Origin: a virus
Reading direction: 5' to 3' (one strand)
Length of the DNA stretch: 27,219 nt
IMG/VR virus record: IMGVR_UViG_3300042565_000201
Location: 1-27,219 of that record
The notes beneath the pieces were generated by a model that did no database searches, was not told the DNA's origin, and was given only the letters and a program-made list of their open reading frames with translations. Positions within the stretch are counted from its first letter, which is position 1. The number at the start of each line of letters is the position of its first letter. The position numbers and the translations under genes are program-made. Below, one piece after another: positions 13,741-20,879 of this stretch.

Positions 13741-14570
13741 TGCCGCGCGGCGTCTCGCCTGTCGATGAGGCGCGGTTGCAGGGACGGCTCTGGACGCCTG
13801 CGCAGGTGCCATTATCGCTGTGGCTGGACGGCACTGACCTATCCACGCTGTCCGCCAGCGGGAACAGCGTCACACAGTGGCGGGACAAAAGCGGATTTGG
13901 TAGGAATGCCACTACAAGCGTGCGTGCCCCGGCATTTTTGGGTAATGCCACCAACAACCTTTCAGCCGTAAACTTCACGGCTTCGTCTGCTACGTTACTG
14001 GACACGCCCGATTTTAACATTGCTCCTAACCGTCAGTTCTGCTCCTTCGCGGTTGTGTCCGGGGCGGGGCTTCTCGGTGGCTTCACGTTCCCGCGCATTT
14101 GGGTAGCCAAGGGTGCCGGGGATGGTTCCGGCACAGGGTCAACATACTCACAAGGATATTTTGGTGCTGGCCCTAATGCTGGAAATGCACTGCAGATTGC
14201 AGGTGGGGCTGGCATATCAGCGCCTATCGTCACGGGCCTTGACACCGGCCCGCAATTGCTGACAGGCGCTTTCGGGACGGCGGGCCTCGCGGCAGACGAA
14301 AACTCCCTCTCTGCAAATGGTGGAACTCGTGCAACGCTGACAGGTCAATCGGGTGCACTCAGCACCACGGGGATAAGAATTGGGTCAGACGTAAGTTCTT
14401 CAAATGTTAGTTCGTGGAACTCGTGGATAGGCGAAATCATCATGACGCTTGCCCTTTCATTCCCGCAAGTTCAGGCCATTGAAGGCTACCTCGCCCATAA
14501 GTGGGGCCTGACCGCCAACCTGCCCGCCGCGCACCCGTTCAAGAACCGACCGCCGTTGATCGGAGACTAA
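13740..14570 (+). CDS. ConA/LamG-like lectin-fold receptor-binding protein
   Basis: A 276-residue protein. Residues about 25-55 (PLSLWLDGTDLSTL, VTQWRDKSGFGRNAT) and the C-terminal IEGYLAHKWGLTANLP, AAHPFKNRPP motif bracket a jelly-roll domain of the concanavalin A/LamG type. This bracket is common in phage and bacterial surface adhesins. The middle is Gly/Ala/Thr-rich strands. Most likely a carbohydrate- or surface-binding tip, so a host-range determinant. Sits in the GC-rich cassette. Confidence 0.75.
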   Translation: MPRGVSPVDEARLQGRLWTPAQVPLSLWLDGTDLSTLSASGNSVTQWRDKSGFGRNATTSVRAPAFLGNATNNLSAVNFTASSATLLDTPDFNIAPNRQFCSFAVVSGAGLLGGFTFPRIWVAKGAGDGSGTGSTYSQGYFGAGPNAGNALQIAGGAGISAPIVTGLDTGPQLLTGAFGTAGLAADENSLSANGGTRATLTGQSGALSTTGIRIGSDVSSSNVSSWNSWIGEIIMTLALSFPQVQAIEGYLAHKWGLTANLPAAHPFKNRPPLIGD

Positions 14571-14571
14571 C

Positions 14572-15321
14572 ATGGCACTCCGTGTCCGCGTTCCAATACT
14601 GGCGGCACCCTCTGCTCCAGCACCTCCTACTACGGTCGTCTATTCCGGCGTTGTCGGGGGCGCTCCCATTGGCGTGCTTACTCTTGGTGATCTAGGTATA
14701 GCTACAGCGCCCGCAGGCCCCACGGTAGCAATCGCGGGTACTAGTTCGGCGTCTGCTACATCAGGAGCTATCGTTTCTCGGACCGTTACGATTAACGGTA
14801 CGTCTACCGCGGCGGCGACTTCAGGCGCTAGCGCTTTGGTTAGTGTGAGTATAGCGGGCACCGCTACGGTAACAGCAACACCTGGCGCAATCGTAGCGCG
14901 CACGATCTCCATCGCAGGATCGTCTACGGTTTCAGTAACCGCCGCTGCGGTTTCAGCTTTCAGTGTTAATATCGCGGGCACATCTGCCCTAGTAGCTACG
15001 GCGGGAGCAATCGTATCCCGTTCTGTAAGTATTGCCGGGACGAGCAGCCTAGTTGCCACGGTTAACAACAACAACCCTGTTGTCGTTATATCGGGTTCTT
15101 CGACGGCATCGGCTACTTCAGGGTCTATCGCTTCTGTAAATGTCGCTATCTCGGGCACGTCTACCGCAGTTGCACAAGTCTTTGTCGCACGGTATAAGCC
15201 TACGATTACGACTTGGAATGGGACAAAATACGTAGACAAGCCTGTTCAGACATGGAATGGGACTAAGTACGTCGATAAACCTGTCGTGACTTGGACCGGC
15301 GCTAAGTACGAGGTGGAGTGA
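14572..15321 (+). CDS. Tandem-repeat fibre-like protein
   Basis: A 249-residue protein. After a proline/alanine lead, residues 52 to about 210 are eight copies of a degenerate 20-residue repeat built on V-x-I-x-G-T-S with A-T and G-A-I-V further on. Then residues 214-249 hold three copies of a 12-residue unit based on TWNGTKYVDKPV, the last one degenerate. The first block would give regular two-strand turns, as in a fibrous stalk; the second resembles the W-N-G-x-x-Y repeats seen at ends of phage structural proteins. Repeat number could change by slippage. Function as a fibre or spacer is inferred. Confidence 0.7.
   Translation: MALRVRVPILAAPSAPAPPTTVVYSGVVGGAPIGVLTLGDLGIATAPAGPTVAIAGTSSASATSGAIVSRTVTINGTSTAAATSGASALVSVSIAGTATVTATPGAIVARTISIAGSSTVSVTAAAVSAFSVNIAGTSALVATAGAIVSRSVSIAGTSSLVATVNNNNPVVVISGSSTASATSGSIASVNVAISGTSTAVAQVFVARYKPTITTWNGTKYVDKPVQTWNGTKYVDKPVVTWTGAKYEVE
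14725..15201 (+). repeat. Eight degenerate 60-base repeats (20 residues each)
   Basis: In-frame tandem units of the gene at 14572. Unit starts share GTNNNNATHNCNGG-type codons for V-x-I-x-G. Unit six is one residue short and carries an NNNN run. Conserved more at protein than DNA level, suggesting age and selection on structure. Confidence 0.8.
15211..15318 (+). repeat. Three 36-base repeats encoding TWNGTKYVDKPV-type units
   Basis: Units at 15211-15246, 15247-15282 and 15283-15318. The first two differ mostly at synonymous positions; the third is altered (TWTGAKYEVE) and runs into the stop codon. Confidence 0.85.
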
Positions 15322-15322
15322 G

Positions 15323-15991
15323 ATGGCTACTAGCGGAACGACAAACTTCTCTGTTGACGTCATCACGGCTCTCGAAGAAGCCTTCGAGCGGGCAGGCCGT
15401 ACCTTCCGTACAGGTTACGATTACGAGTCTGCGGTTCGCTCTATGAACTTGATGTTCAACGAATGGGCCAATAGAGGTATCAACCTTTGGACGATTGATC
15501 AAATCAACATTGATCTCGTCGATACCTACGGCGTCTACGATCTACCGCCTGACACGGTAGATGTGGTCAGCGCAGTCATCACGACGCAAGAGAACGACTA
15601 TCAGATCGAACGTATGCCCTTTGGGGAGTACGCAAACATCGTTGATAAGAATAAACCGGGTCGGCCAAACAGATATTGGATCGAACGTCTGACGGGTAAT
15701 AACCTGATCAACCTTCACCCCGTACCAAACGCATCATTCATCCTGAAGCTCTGGCGATTACGACGCATCCAAGATGCAGGTAGTGCCTCGAACACGCTTG
15801 ATACGCCTTTCCGTTTCAATGAAGCGTTGATCGCAGGCGTCGCGTTACGTGTCGCAGAGAAGAACCCGAACCTCGATACGACACGGCTCCAGCTTTTGAA
15901 AGAACGCTATAACGAAGCGATCAATTTGGCTCAAGGTGAAGACCGCGACCGTTCCTCTTTCTATATTCGTCCTAACGCGAGGGCTCGCTGA
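15323..15991 (+). CDS. P22 gp4-like tail accessory factor
   Basis: A 222-residue protein. The N-terminal helices (VDVITALEEAFERAG; SAVRSMNLMFNEWANRGIN) are the hallmark of the P22 gp4-like family, followed by a strand-rich part (YGVYDLPPDTVDVVSAVI) and a C-terminal helical part. P22 gp4 binds below the portal, helps close the packaged head and has been reported to have cell-wall hydrolase activity. No catalytic motif of that kind can be assigned here. Position before the tailspike fits a head-completion role. Confidence 0.7.
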   Translation: MATSGTTNFSVDVITALEEAFERAGRTFRTGYDYESAVRSMNLMFNEWANRGINLWTIDQINIDLVDTYGVYDLPPDTVDVVSAVITTQENDYQIERMPFGEYANIVDKNKPGRPNRYWIERLTGNNLINLHPVPNASFILKLWRLRRIQDAGSASNTLDTPFRFNEALIAGVALRVAEKNPNLDTTRLQLLKERYNEAINLAQGEDRDRSSFYIRPNARAR

Positions 15992-15992
15992 C

Positions 15993-16238
15993 ATGCCTAA
16001 GACCCCTGCTTGGACCCGAAAAGCTGGAAAAGACCCGACGGGCGGGCTCAATGCTAAAGGCCGTGCGTCTTATAACAAGGCGAACCCGGGTAAGCCAGGG
16101 CTTAAACCGCCACAACCCGAAGGCGGACCGCGCAAGAAGTCGTTTTGCGCCCGCATGTCGGGAGTACCCGGACCAATGAAAGACGATAACGGTGAGCCGA
16201 CGCGTAAGGCACTAGCCCTCAAGAAGTGGAAATGCTGA
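15993..16238 (+). CDS. DUF6321-like small basic protein
   Basis: An 81-residue protein starting at ATG 15993, two bases after the previous stop; an earlier in-frame ATG at 15936 lies inside the gp4-like gene and is rejected. Sequence features are MPKTPAWTRKAGKDPTGGLN, KGRASYNKAN, RKKSFCARMSG, and a C-terminal ALKKWKC. This closely follows the DUF6321 pattern common in marine and freshwater phages and some viruses of eukaryotes. Function is unknown. Very basic, with Cys in SFCARM and at the C-terminal end, so nucleic acid binding is possible. Confidence 0.8.
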   Translation: MPKTPAWTRKAGKDPTGGLNAKGRASYNKANPGKPGLKPPQPEGGPRKKSFCARMSGVPGPMKDDNGEPTRKALALKKWKC

Positions 16239-16239
16239 C

Positions 16240-16458
16240 ATGGGTTTCGCCACTGGAAAACATGCCCTTGGTATATGCGACCGCTGCGGCTTTTCGTTCA
16301 AGCTGAACAGCCTGCGGTTCCAGTCCGTTGACGGTAATCTGACAAAGATAAAAGTCTGTTCATCGTGTATGGATGTCGATAACCCGCAGTGGCAGTTGCG
16401 TCTGTTAGACCTGACTGATAACGAAGCTCTGCGCGATCCTCGCCCTGATACTGACTAA
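16240..16458 (+). CDS. Zinc-ribbon small protein
   Basis: A 72-residue protein with two CxxC knuckles, CDRCGF at residues 13-18 and CSSC at about 40-43, separated by about 26 residues, the spacing of a zinc ribbon. The C-terminus has VDNPQWQLRLL and an acidic end. Similar small zinc proteins lie next to gp4-like and DUF6321 genes in other podoviruses as I recall. Role unknown: structural zinc protein or transcription factor are both possible. Confidence 0.75.
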   Translation: MGFATGKHALGICDRCGFSFKLNSLRFQSVDGNLTKIKVCSSCMDVDNPQWQLRLLDLTDNEALRDPRPDTD

Positions 16459-16467
16459 GGGTCGAGC

Positions 16468-18540
16468 ATGTCGAACGTAACTATTCCTGTCTTACCTGCT
16501 TCGCCTCCCGAATATAACGGAGACCAGATCACTCGTAACTTCGACGATATTACGAAGACGATGCAGCAGATCGTAGACGAGATTGACGAGTCTTCCTCTG
16601 GCGGCGTTACCGACGGAGATAAAGGCGACATTACGGTCTCCGGTTCAGGCACGACGTGGACAATAGACGCGTCGGCTGTCACTAACGCAAAGCTCGCGAA
16701 TGTGCCTACTGCGACATTAAAAGGGCGTGCGGCAAGCGGGACAGGCGAGGTTACTGATTTAACAGGTACTCAGGTCACTGCGCTTTTAGATACTTTTACG
16801 ACGACAGCTAAAGGATTGGTTCCGGCTGCGACAGGCGGAAACACTACGACGGAGTTCGTTCGTAAAGACGGTACGTTTGCCGTACCTTTTACAGAAGCAC
16901 AGGTGCGCTCGACACCTCTAACTGGATTTGTGGCAGGCACCGACACCGCGATCGTAGCTACAGATACGATACTTCAGTTTGCTAACAAGACCCAAGGCCA
17001 GATCAACAGGCGGTCTCGGGTTTGGCGTGACTGGGTAGACGCTCGCGACTATGGCCTCTTGATGGACAATCTTCAGTCCAGTGCCGCAGCAAACACGACT
17101 GCGCTACAGAATGCAATCAACACGGGCAAGATCGTTACCATGCCCGATGGCGATTTCTATGCCAATGCCATCACTGTAGACACGCCTTATCAGCAAATTC
17201 TCGGGACAGGGAAGACCCGTTGGCGACAGCCCTCGACGTTTAACGGCAATCTTATCACGATCAACTTAGCCGCAGAAGGTGCGAAGTGGCAAGGTATGCG
17301 GTTCGACGGCAATCGTGGAGCGGTCACTTATAGTTATAACTCTGGTACGTTCGCGGTGTTTGCCGCAGGGTTTACCGCAGACGATCTTGAACTCAAAGAT
17401 ATTCAGTCAATGGGCATACGGGGGCTGGGTACGTGCCATGATTTCCGCGCGACACGTATTAAACTTGAAAACGTTGGCGACTTTCCGATTTTTGTCCAAG
17501 AGATTGGCGGGGTCCAACCTATCAATGGCACTATTCGGGACATTCGTATTAAAGAGTTTGGACTTGCCGGAGGGGGTGGAGGCGTAACTTCGTCTGTAGG
17601 TATCGGCGTCCGATCTGCTACGGGAGGGTGGGTCGTCGATGACTTTAAGATTCAGTGTGACAATGCTTACACAAACGACCAGTTAGGCGTAGAGTTCTGG
17701 ACTAATTCTAATGCCAATACTGTATCAAACGGTCACGTGATCTACCGCGGGGCGGGCACTGGCGAGTTTGGTATCAGCGCGACAGGTCGTAATAACATCG
17801 TTAGCAACATACGGGTTGAAGGTACAGACTCTTACGCCTTTGAGATTATGGACCCAGGCTGTGCAGTCAGTACTTGTGTCGCGCGCGATCCACGCGGCGC
17901 AGGGTTCGCGATGAACGTAAATACCGCTCACCCTAATAGTGTAGACCAACTAGCCCTTTCGGGCTGTGTCGTAGAAAACGCCAATTCGACAAACCCCTCT
18001 TTTGCGGCTTTTGTTATCGACGGGGTATCCGGACCTGTAGCGCGGGGTGTTAGCATCTCTGGCTGCTCGGCATCAGGTTCTGCTACGCTTTTACGCGTAG
18101 GTTCACAGGTAGACGGGTTTTCAATCTCGGGCGGCACATGGCATAAAACGGGCGGCACAAATAACTGGATGATTTTGGCAGGGTCTAACGGAACGGTTAG
18201 CGGCGCTACGATGACACGCGATGCTTTTTCAGGCACGATACCGAATGGCATCTTGATCGCAGGGTCGAACATATCTATCGGCGGGGAATGCCGTATAAAC
18301 GGATTCAACGGCGGTACAGCGGCAGTCACTAACATGATCCTAATCAATGCCGGCCTGACTAATATCAAAATCGGGGATATAAATATCACAGGTTCTATAA
18401 GTAACTCAGTGTTCTGTAACTCTACCGCTACTTCAATTCTGGTCGCAGGCGGTATGCACGATACTGGCGTGGCCTTACAAGCCAACAACCGCGCTAAAGA
18501 CGTTTATAACACTACGACAAATACGTTCTTCAACCAGTAA
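16468..18540 (+). CDS. Tailspike, parallel beta-helix (pectate-lyase-like)
   Basis: A 690-residue protein. Residues 1-45 are an attachment region. About 46-145 hold the recurrent GDKGDITVSGSGTTWTIDAS and NVPTATLKGRAASGTG module found at fibre and spike N-termini. From about 189 (DWVDARDYGLLMDN) the sequence turns into the pectate-lyase-like spike fold with repeated Gly, Asn, Val and Ile ladders (VSISGCSASG; IKIGDINITGS) to the end. Such spikes trimerise and often cut host polysaccharide. Candidate acid pairs cannot be assigned by eye. ATG 16468 has AAGGG upstream. The adjacent adaptor is separated by a 60-base gap. Confidence 0.8.
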   Translation: MSNVTIPVLPASPPEYNGDQITRNFDDITKTMQQIVDEIDESSSGGVTDGDKGDITVSGSGTTWTIDASAVTNAKLANVPTATLKGRAASGTGEVTDLTGTQVTALLDTFTTTAKGLVPAATGGNTTTEFVRKDGTFAVPFTEAQVRSTPLTGFVAGTDTAIVATDTILQFANKTQGQINRRSRVWRDWVDARDYGLLMDNLQSSAAANTTALQNAINTGKIVTMPDGDFYANAITVDTPYQQILGTGKTRWRQPSTFNGNLITINLAAEGAKWQGMRFDGNRGAVTYSYNSGTFAVFAAGFTADDLELKDIQSMGIRGLGTCHDFRATRIKLENVGDFPIFVQEIGGVQPINGTIRDIRIKEFGLAGGGGGVTSSVGIGVRSATGGWVVDDFKIQCDNAYTNDQLGVEFWTNSNANTVSNGHVIYRGAGTGEFGISATGRNNIVSNIRVEGTDSYAFEIMDPGCAVSTCVARDPRGAGFAMNVNTAHPNSVDQLALSGCVVENANSTNPSFAAFVIDGVSGPVARGVSISGCSASGSATLLRVGSQVDGFSISGGTWHKTGGTNNWMILAGSNGTVSGATMTRDAFSGTIPNGILIAGSNISIGGECRINGFNGGTAAVTNMILINAGLTNIKIGDINITGSISNSVFCNSTATSILVAGGMHDTGVALQANNRAKDVYNTTTNTFFNQ

Positions 18541-18549
18541 CTCTTGCAT

Positions 18550-18582
18550 CTAACCCAACGGCTGTGATACAGCAAACGTTAG
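18550..18582 (+). other. Hairpin in the gap after the tailspike
   Basis: GCTGT (18561-18565) and ACAGC (18569-18573) form an inner stem with a GAT loop. AACG (18557-18560) pairs with CGTT (18577-18580), with AAA bulged, or CTAAC (18550-18554) with GTTAG (18578-18582) as an alternative outer stem. No T run follows, so it is not called a terminator; it may affect mRNA processing or stability. Confidence 0.4.
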
Positions 18583-18600
18583 CCTAAAGGATCATAGACC

Positions 18601-19230
18601 GTGACGCGAGCCGAACTCATATCATTCGTGCAAGAGTATCTGGATAACATCAATCCAGATTTCACGGCTATGATGGATACCTTCATCACGACTGCCGAAG
18701 ACAACATCTCGGAAACAGTCCGTCTCCCTTCAGCTAAGGTAAGCACCGCCTTCAACCTGACCATTGGTCAACCTGTCGTTCCGCCGCCCGCAGGTATCTT
18801 GTCGGTCATCTCATGGTCGGTAACTTCTGGCGGGATGCAGACTTTCTTGCGCCCTGTTGAACCAGATTTTATCAGAGCCGCATATCCATCGGCGTCGATC
18901 CTTGGCCTTCCGACACGGTATGCTTACGTTGATAACACTCAGTTCTTGATCGGCCCTGCACCTGACACGGCATACACCTGCAATCTTCAGTACGAAGTCC
19001 ACCCGCCGTCGCTGACTGTAGATACCGCAGGGACATGGCTCTCACAGAACGGTACGTCTGCGCTCAAGTGGGCGACGCTCTACCAAGGTTATCTGTGGAT
19101 GCAGGGCGATAAAGATACGCTCGCTGAATACGAAAAACAACTTGGAATCGCAGTCGGACAATTGCGCACCTTGGTCGAAGGTCGTAGACGTAGAGATAGC
19201 TTCCGCGACGGCGAACCCCGTCTACCATAG
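18601..19230 (+). CDS. SU10-type head-tail adaptor protein
   Basis: A 209-residue protein from GTG 18601 with AAAGGA upstream. The N-terminal helices (LISFVQEYLDNINPDF) and the C-terminal pattern ALKWATLYQGYLWMQGDKDT, with a middle GLPTRYAYVDNTQFLIGPAP, match the SU10-like adaptor family, which forms a ring under the portal and receives the tail proteins. The C-terminus is very basic (EGRRRRDSFRD). A family match by pattern, role from homologues. Confidence 0.8.
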   Translation: MTRAELISFVQEYLDNINPDFTAMMDTFITTAEDNISETVRLPSAKVSTAFNLTIGQPVVPPPAGILSVISWSVTSGGMQTFLRPVEPDFIRAAYPSASILGLPTRYAYVDNTQFLIGPAPDTAYTCNLQYEVHPPSLTVDTAGTWLSQNGTSALKWATLYQGYLWMQGDKDTLAEYEKQLGIAVGQLRTLVEGRRRRDSFRDGEPRLP

Positions 19231-19239
19231 GACACGCCA

Positions 19240-20535
19240 ATGCCATCGTCGTACTCTACCAAATACCGCTTGGAGCTTCCCGCTTACGGGGAGAAGATCA
19301 ACACGTGGGGGCCTATCGTCAACAGCAATGTCGGTACGTTGCTTGAGCAGGCTATTGACGGCTTCCTGTCTATCGCCATGTCTGACGCTAACCTCACACT
19401 TAGCACGGTCAATGCCGGCGATGATCAAGCGCGCAACAAGATGCTGCGCTTTACCGGCACGCTTTCTACCACGCGCGAAGTAATCATCCCCGCCACTAGC
19501 CGCGTCTACATGATGTGGAACAGCACGACCCAGAGCTTGACCTATAAAACGGCAGGCGGCGCGGGTGTTACTTTCCCGTCAGGCGCAAGAGCTTGGGTGT
19601 TCTGTGACGGGACTGACACCTTCGAGCTTGGCACTTACGCGCGCATCACTGGCGGTTCGGTCTCCGGTCTTGCTTCTATCGCCGCGACCGATGTGCTGCG
19701 CGGTTCTGTCAACCTAGCAGACTATGCGCAGAACACCATCACCGGAAACTACACCCTTGTTGACACTGATCGCCATCGGTCTATCTACCGGACAGGCGCG
19801 TCTGCTTGCGCGCTTACGCTGCCAACAAATGCCACGACCGCTTTCCCTCTCGGCACTACGGTTCTTGTAGCTGTTGACAACGCTGCGTCTGATATGACGG
19901 TAGCCCCTGCGGGTGGTGTGACTTTACGCCAAGCAGGTTCAGCTACTTCTGGAACCATTACTCTCACCGCGCGTTCTGCGGTATGGTTGATTAAGGTCGG
20001 GACCGACGAATGGTTCTTGATCCCTACACCAAGTGTTGTGGGTGGCGCACTTCTTGCCGCTAATAACCTCTCAGACCTGACAACTGTTGCGACCGCAAGA
20101 ACCAACCTTGGTCTTACTTCCGCAGCTACGACAGCCATTGGCACGTCAGGCGCTACGATCCCGCTACTAAATGCGGCCAATACCCATACTGATGCCAGAG
20201 GTGTCGCTGCGGCTACTACCTCAAACCTTCAGTTTGGTTTCCGTCGCCTCCGTCCTGCCAGTATAACGACAGGCATACCTGATCCAGCCGATAGCGATAG
20301 TTGCATTTATGCAACAGATTTTGTGTCACTACCTTCTGCGACTTTTGCGCAAGGTGATTGCCTGCTTATCTACAATAATACGTCTGCCGCGATAACTATC
20401 TTCGAAGGTTCTGGCCTGACTTTGCGCCAAGATGGTACGACTAATACCGGGAACAGAACGCTTGCGGCGCGCGGGCGGGCCTCTGTTTTATTTATCAGTG
20501 GAACCGAAGCGGTTGTTGGCGGGGCTATCACATGA
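19240..20535 (+). CDS. Tail fibre / virion structural protein with phage tail repeat
   Basis: A 431-residue protein. Residues 1-90 (RLELPAYGEKINTWGPIVNS, LEQAIDGF, AIAMSD-type segment) form a virion N-terminal domain common in podovirus fibres. Residues about 170-260 and 355-430 look like two related beta domains, with VTLRQAGS at 227-234 and LTLRQDGT at 393-400 in matching places. Between them is NLSDLTTVATARTNLGL at 276-292, a phage tail-fibre repeat motif. Overlaps the next gene by ATGA. Likely a fibre or its base. Confidence 0.75.
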   Translation: MPSSYSTKYRLELPAYGEKINTWGPIVNSNVGTLLEQAIDGFLSIAMSDANLTLSTVNAGDDQARNKMLRFTGTLSTTREVIIPATSRVYMMWNSTTQSLTYKTAGGAGVTFPSGARAWVFCDGTDTFELGTYARITGGSVSGLASIAATDVLRGSVNLADYAQNTITGNYTLVDTDRHRSIYRTGASACALTLPTNATTAFPLGTTVLVAVDNAASDMTVAPAGGVTLRQAGSATSGTITLTARSAVWLIKVGTDEWFLIPTPSVVGGALLAANNLSDLTTVATARTNLGLTSAATTAIGTSGATIPLLNAANTHTDARGVAAATTSNLQFGFRRLRPASITTGIPDPADSDSCIYATDFVSLPSATFAQGDCLLIYNNTSAAITIFEGSGLTLRQDGTTNTGNRTLAARGRASVLFISGTEAVVGGAIT

Positions 20536-20879
20536 CCGCACACATGATCGCTATGCAGAGCCTCGGTCTCCCGCCTATAGTGGTCGCACTATCGGATACG
20601 TCTGTGCTTGCGTTGCGATCAGGGTCGGGGTTTGTGCAGACCGCAGAGATCACCGCGACCGCAAGCGGCGGTAATGGCGGGCCATATACGTACTCTTGGT
20701 CGCGTGTATCAGGGGATGTTGAAATCACCGCTCAAAGCCCGAGCCTCGCGACGACACGGTTCCAAGCTACGGTTGGTACGTCAAGTACCTTTAACGCAGA
20801 TTTTAAGTGTACGGCCAGTGATGGCGCGCGGTCAGGTGACTCTGACCTATGCGGCGTAACTATTCAGGAACTCTCATAA
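20532..20879 (+). CDS. Ig/PKD-like small virion protein
   Basis: A 115-residue protein. From about residue 35 it reads as one Ig/PKD-like beta sandwich (TASGGNGGPYTYSWSRVSGD, then TTRFQATVG and FKCTASDGARSG). The GPYTYSWSRVSGD segment recurs in phage structural proteins with polycystic-kidney-disease-type domains, which bind surfaces. It is a single domain, perhaps a decoration of the tail hub. Both ends overlap neighbours. Confidence 0.65.
   Translation: MTAHMIAMQSLGLPPIVVALSDTSVLALRSGSGFVQTAEITATASGGNGGPYTYSWSRVSGDVEITAQSPSLATTRFQATVGTSSTFNADFKCTASDGARSGDSDLCGVTIQELS

Larger units (their letters stand above)
11584..14570. other. GC-rich fibre cassette (candidate horizontally acquired segment)
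   Basis: Sixty-base samples inside this segment have 43 of 60 (13441-13500) and 41 of 60 (13081-13140) G+C, against 27 of 60 in the capsid gene (4201-4260) and 27 of 60 just after the segment (15481-15540). Third positions shift to G or C. Boundaries are approximate and clearest from about 12.4 to 14.5 kb. Confidence 0.6.

Noticed and set aside
14640-15239. 199-codon minus-strand frame opposite the tandem repeats
   Set aside because: Open only because the repeat codons read without stops in reverse; it contains the mirrored repeat and no start signal.
17928-18488. 186-codon minus-strand frame within the tailspike
   Set aside because: Shadow of the repetitive beta-helix coding sequence; composition Pro/Val/Ile-rich and no homologous feature.
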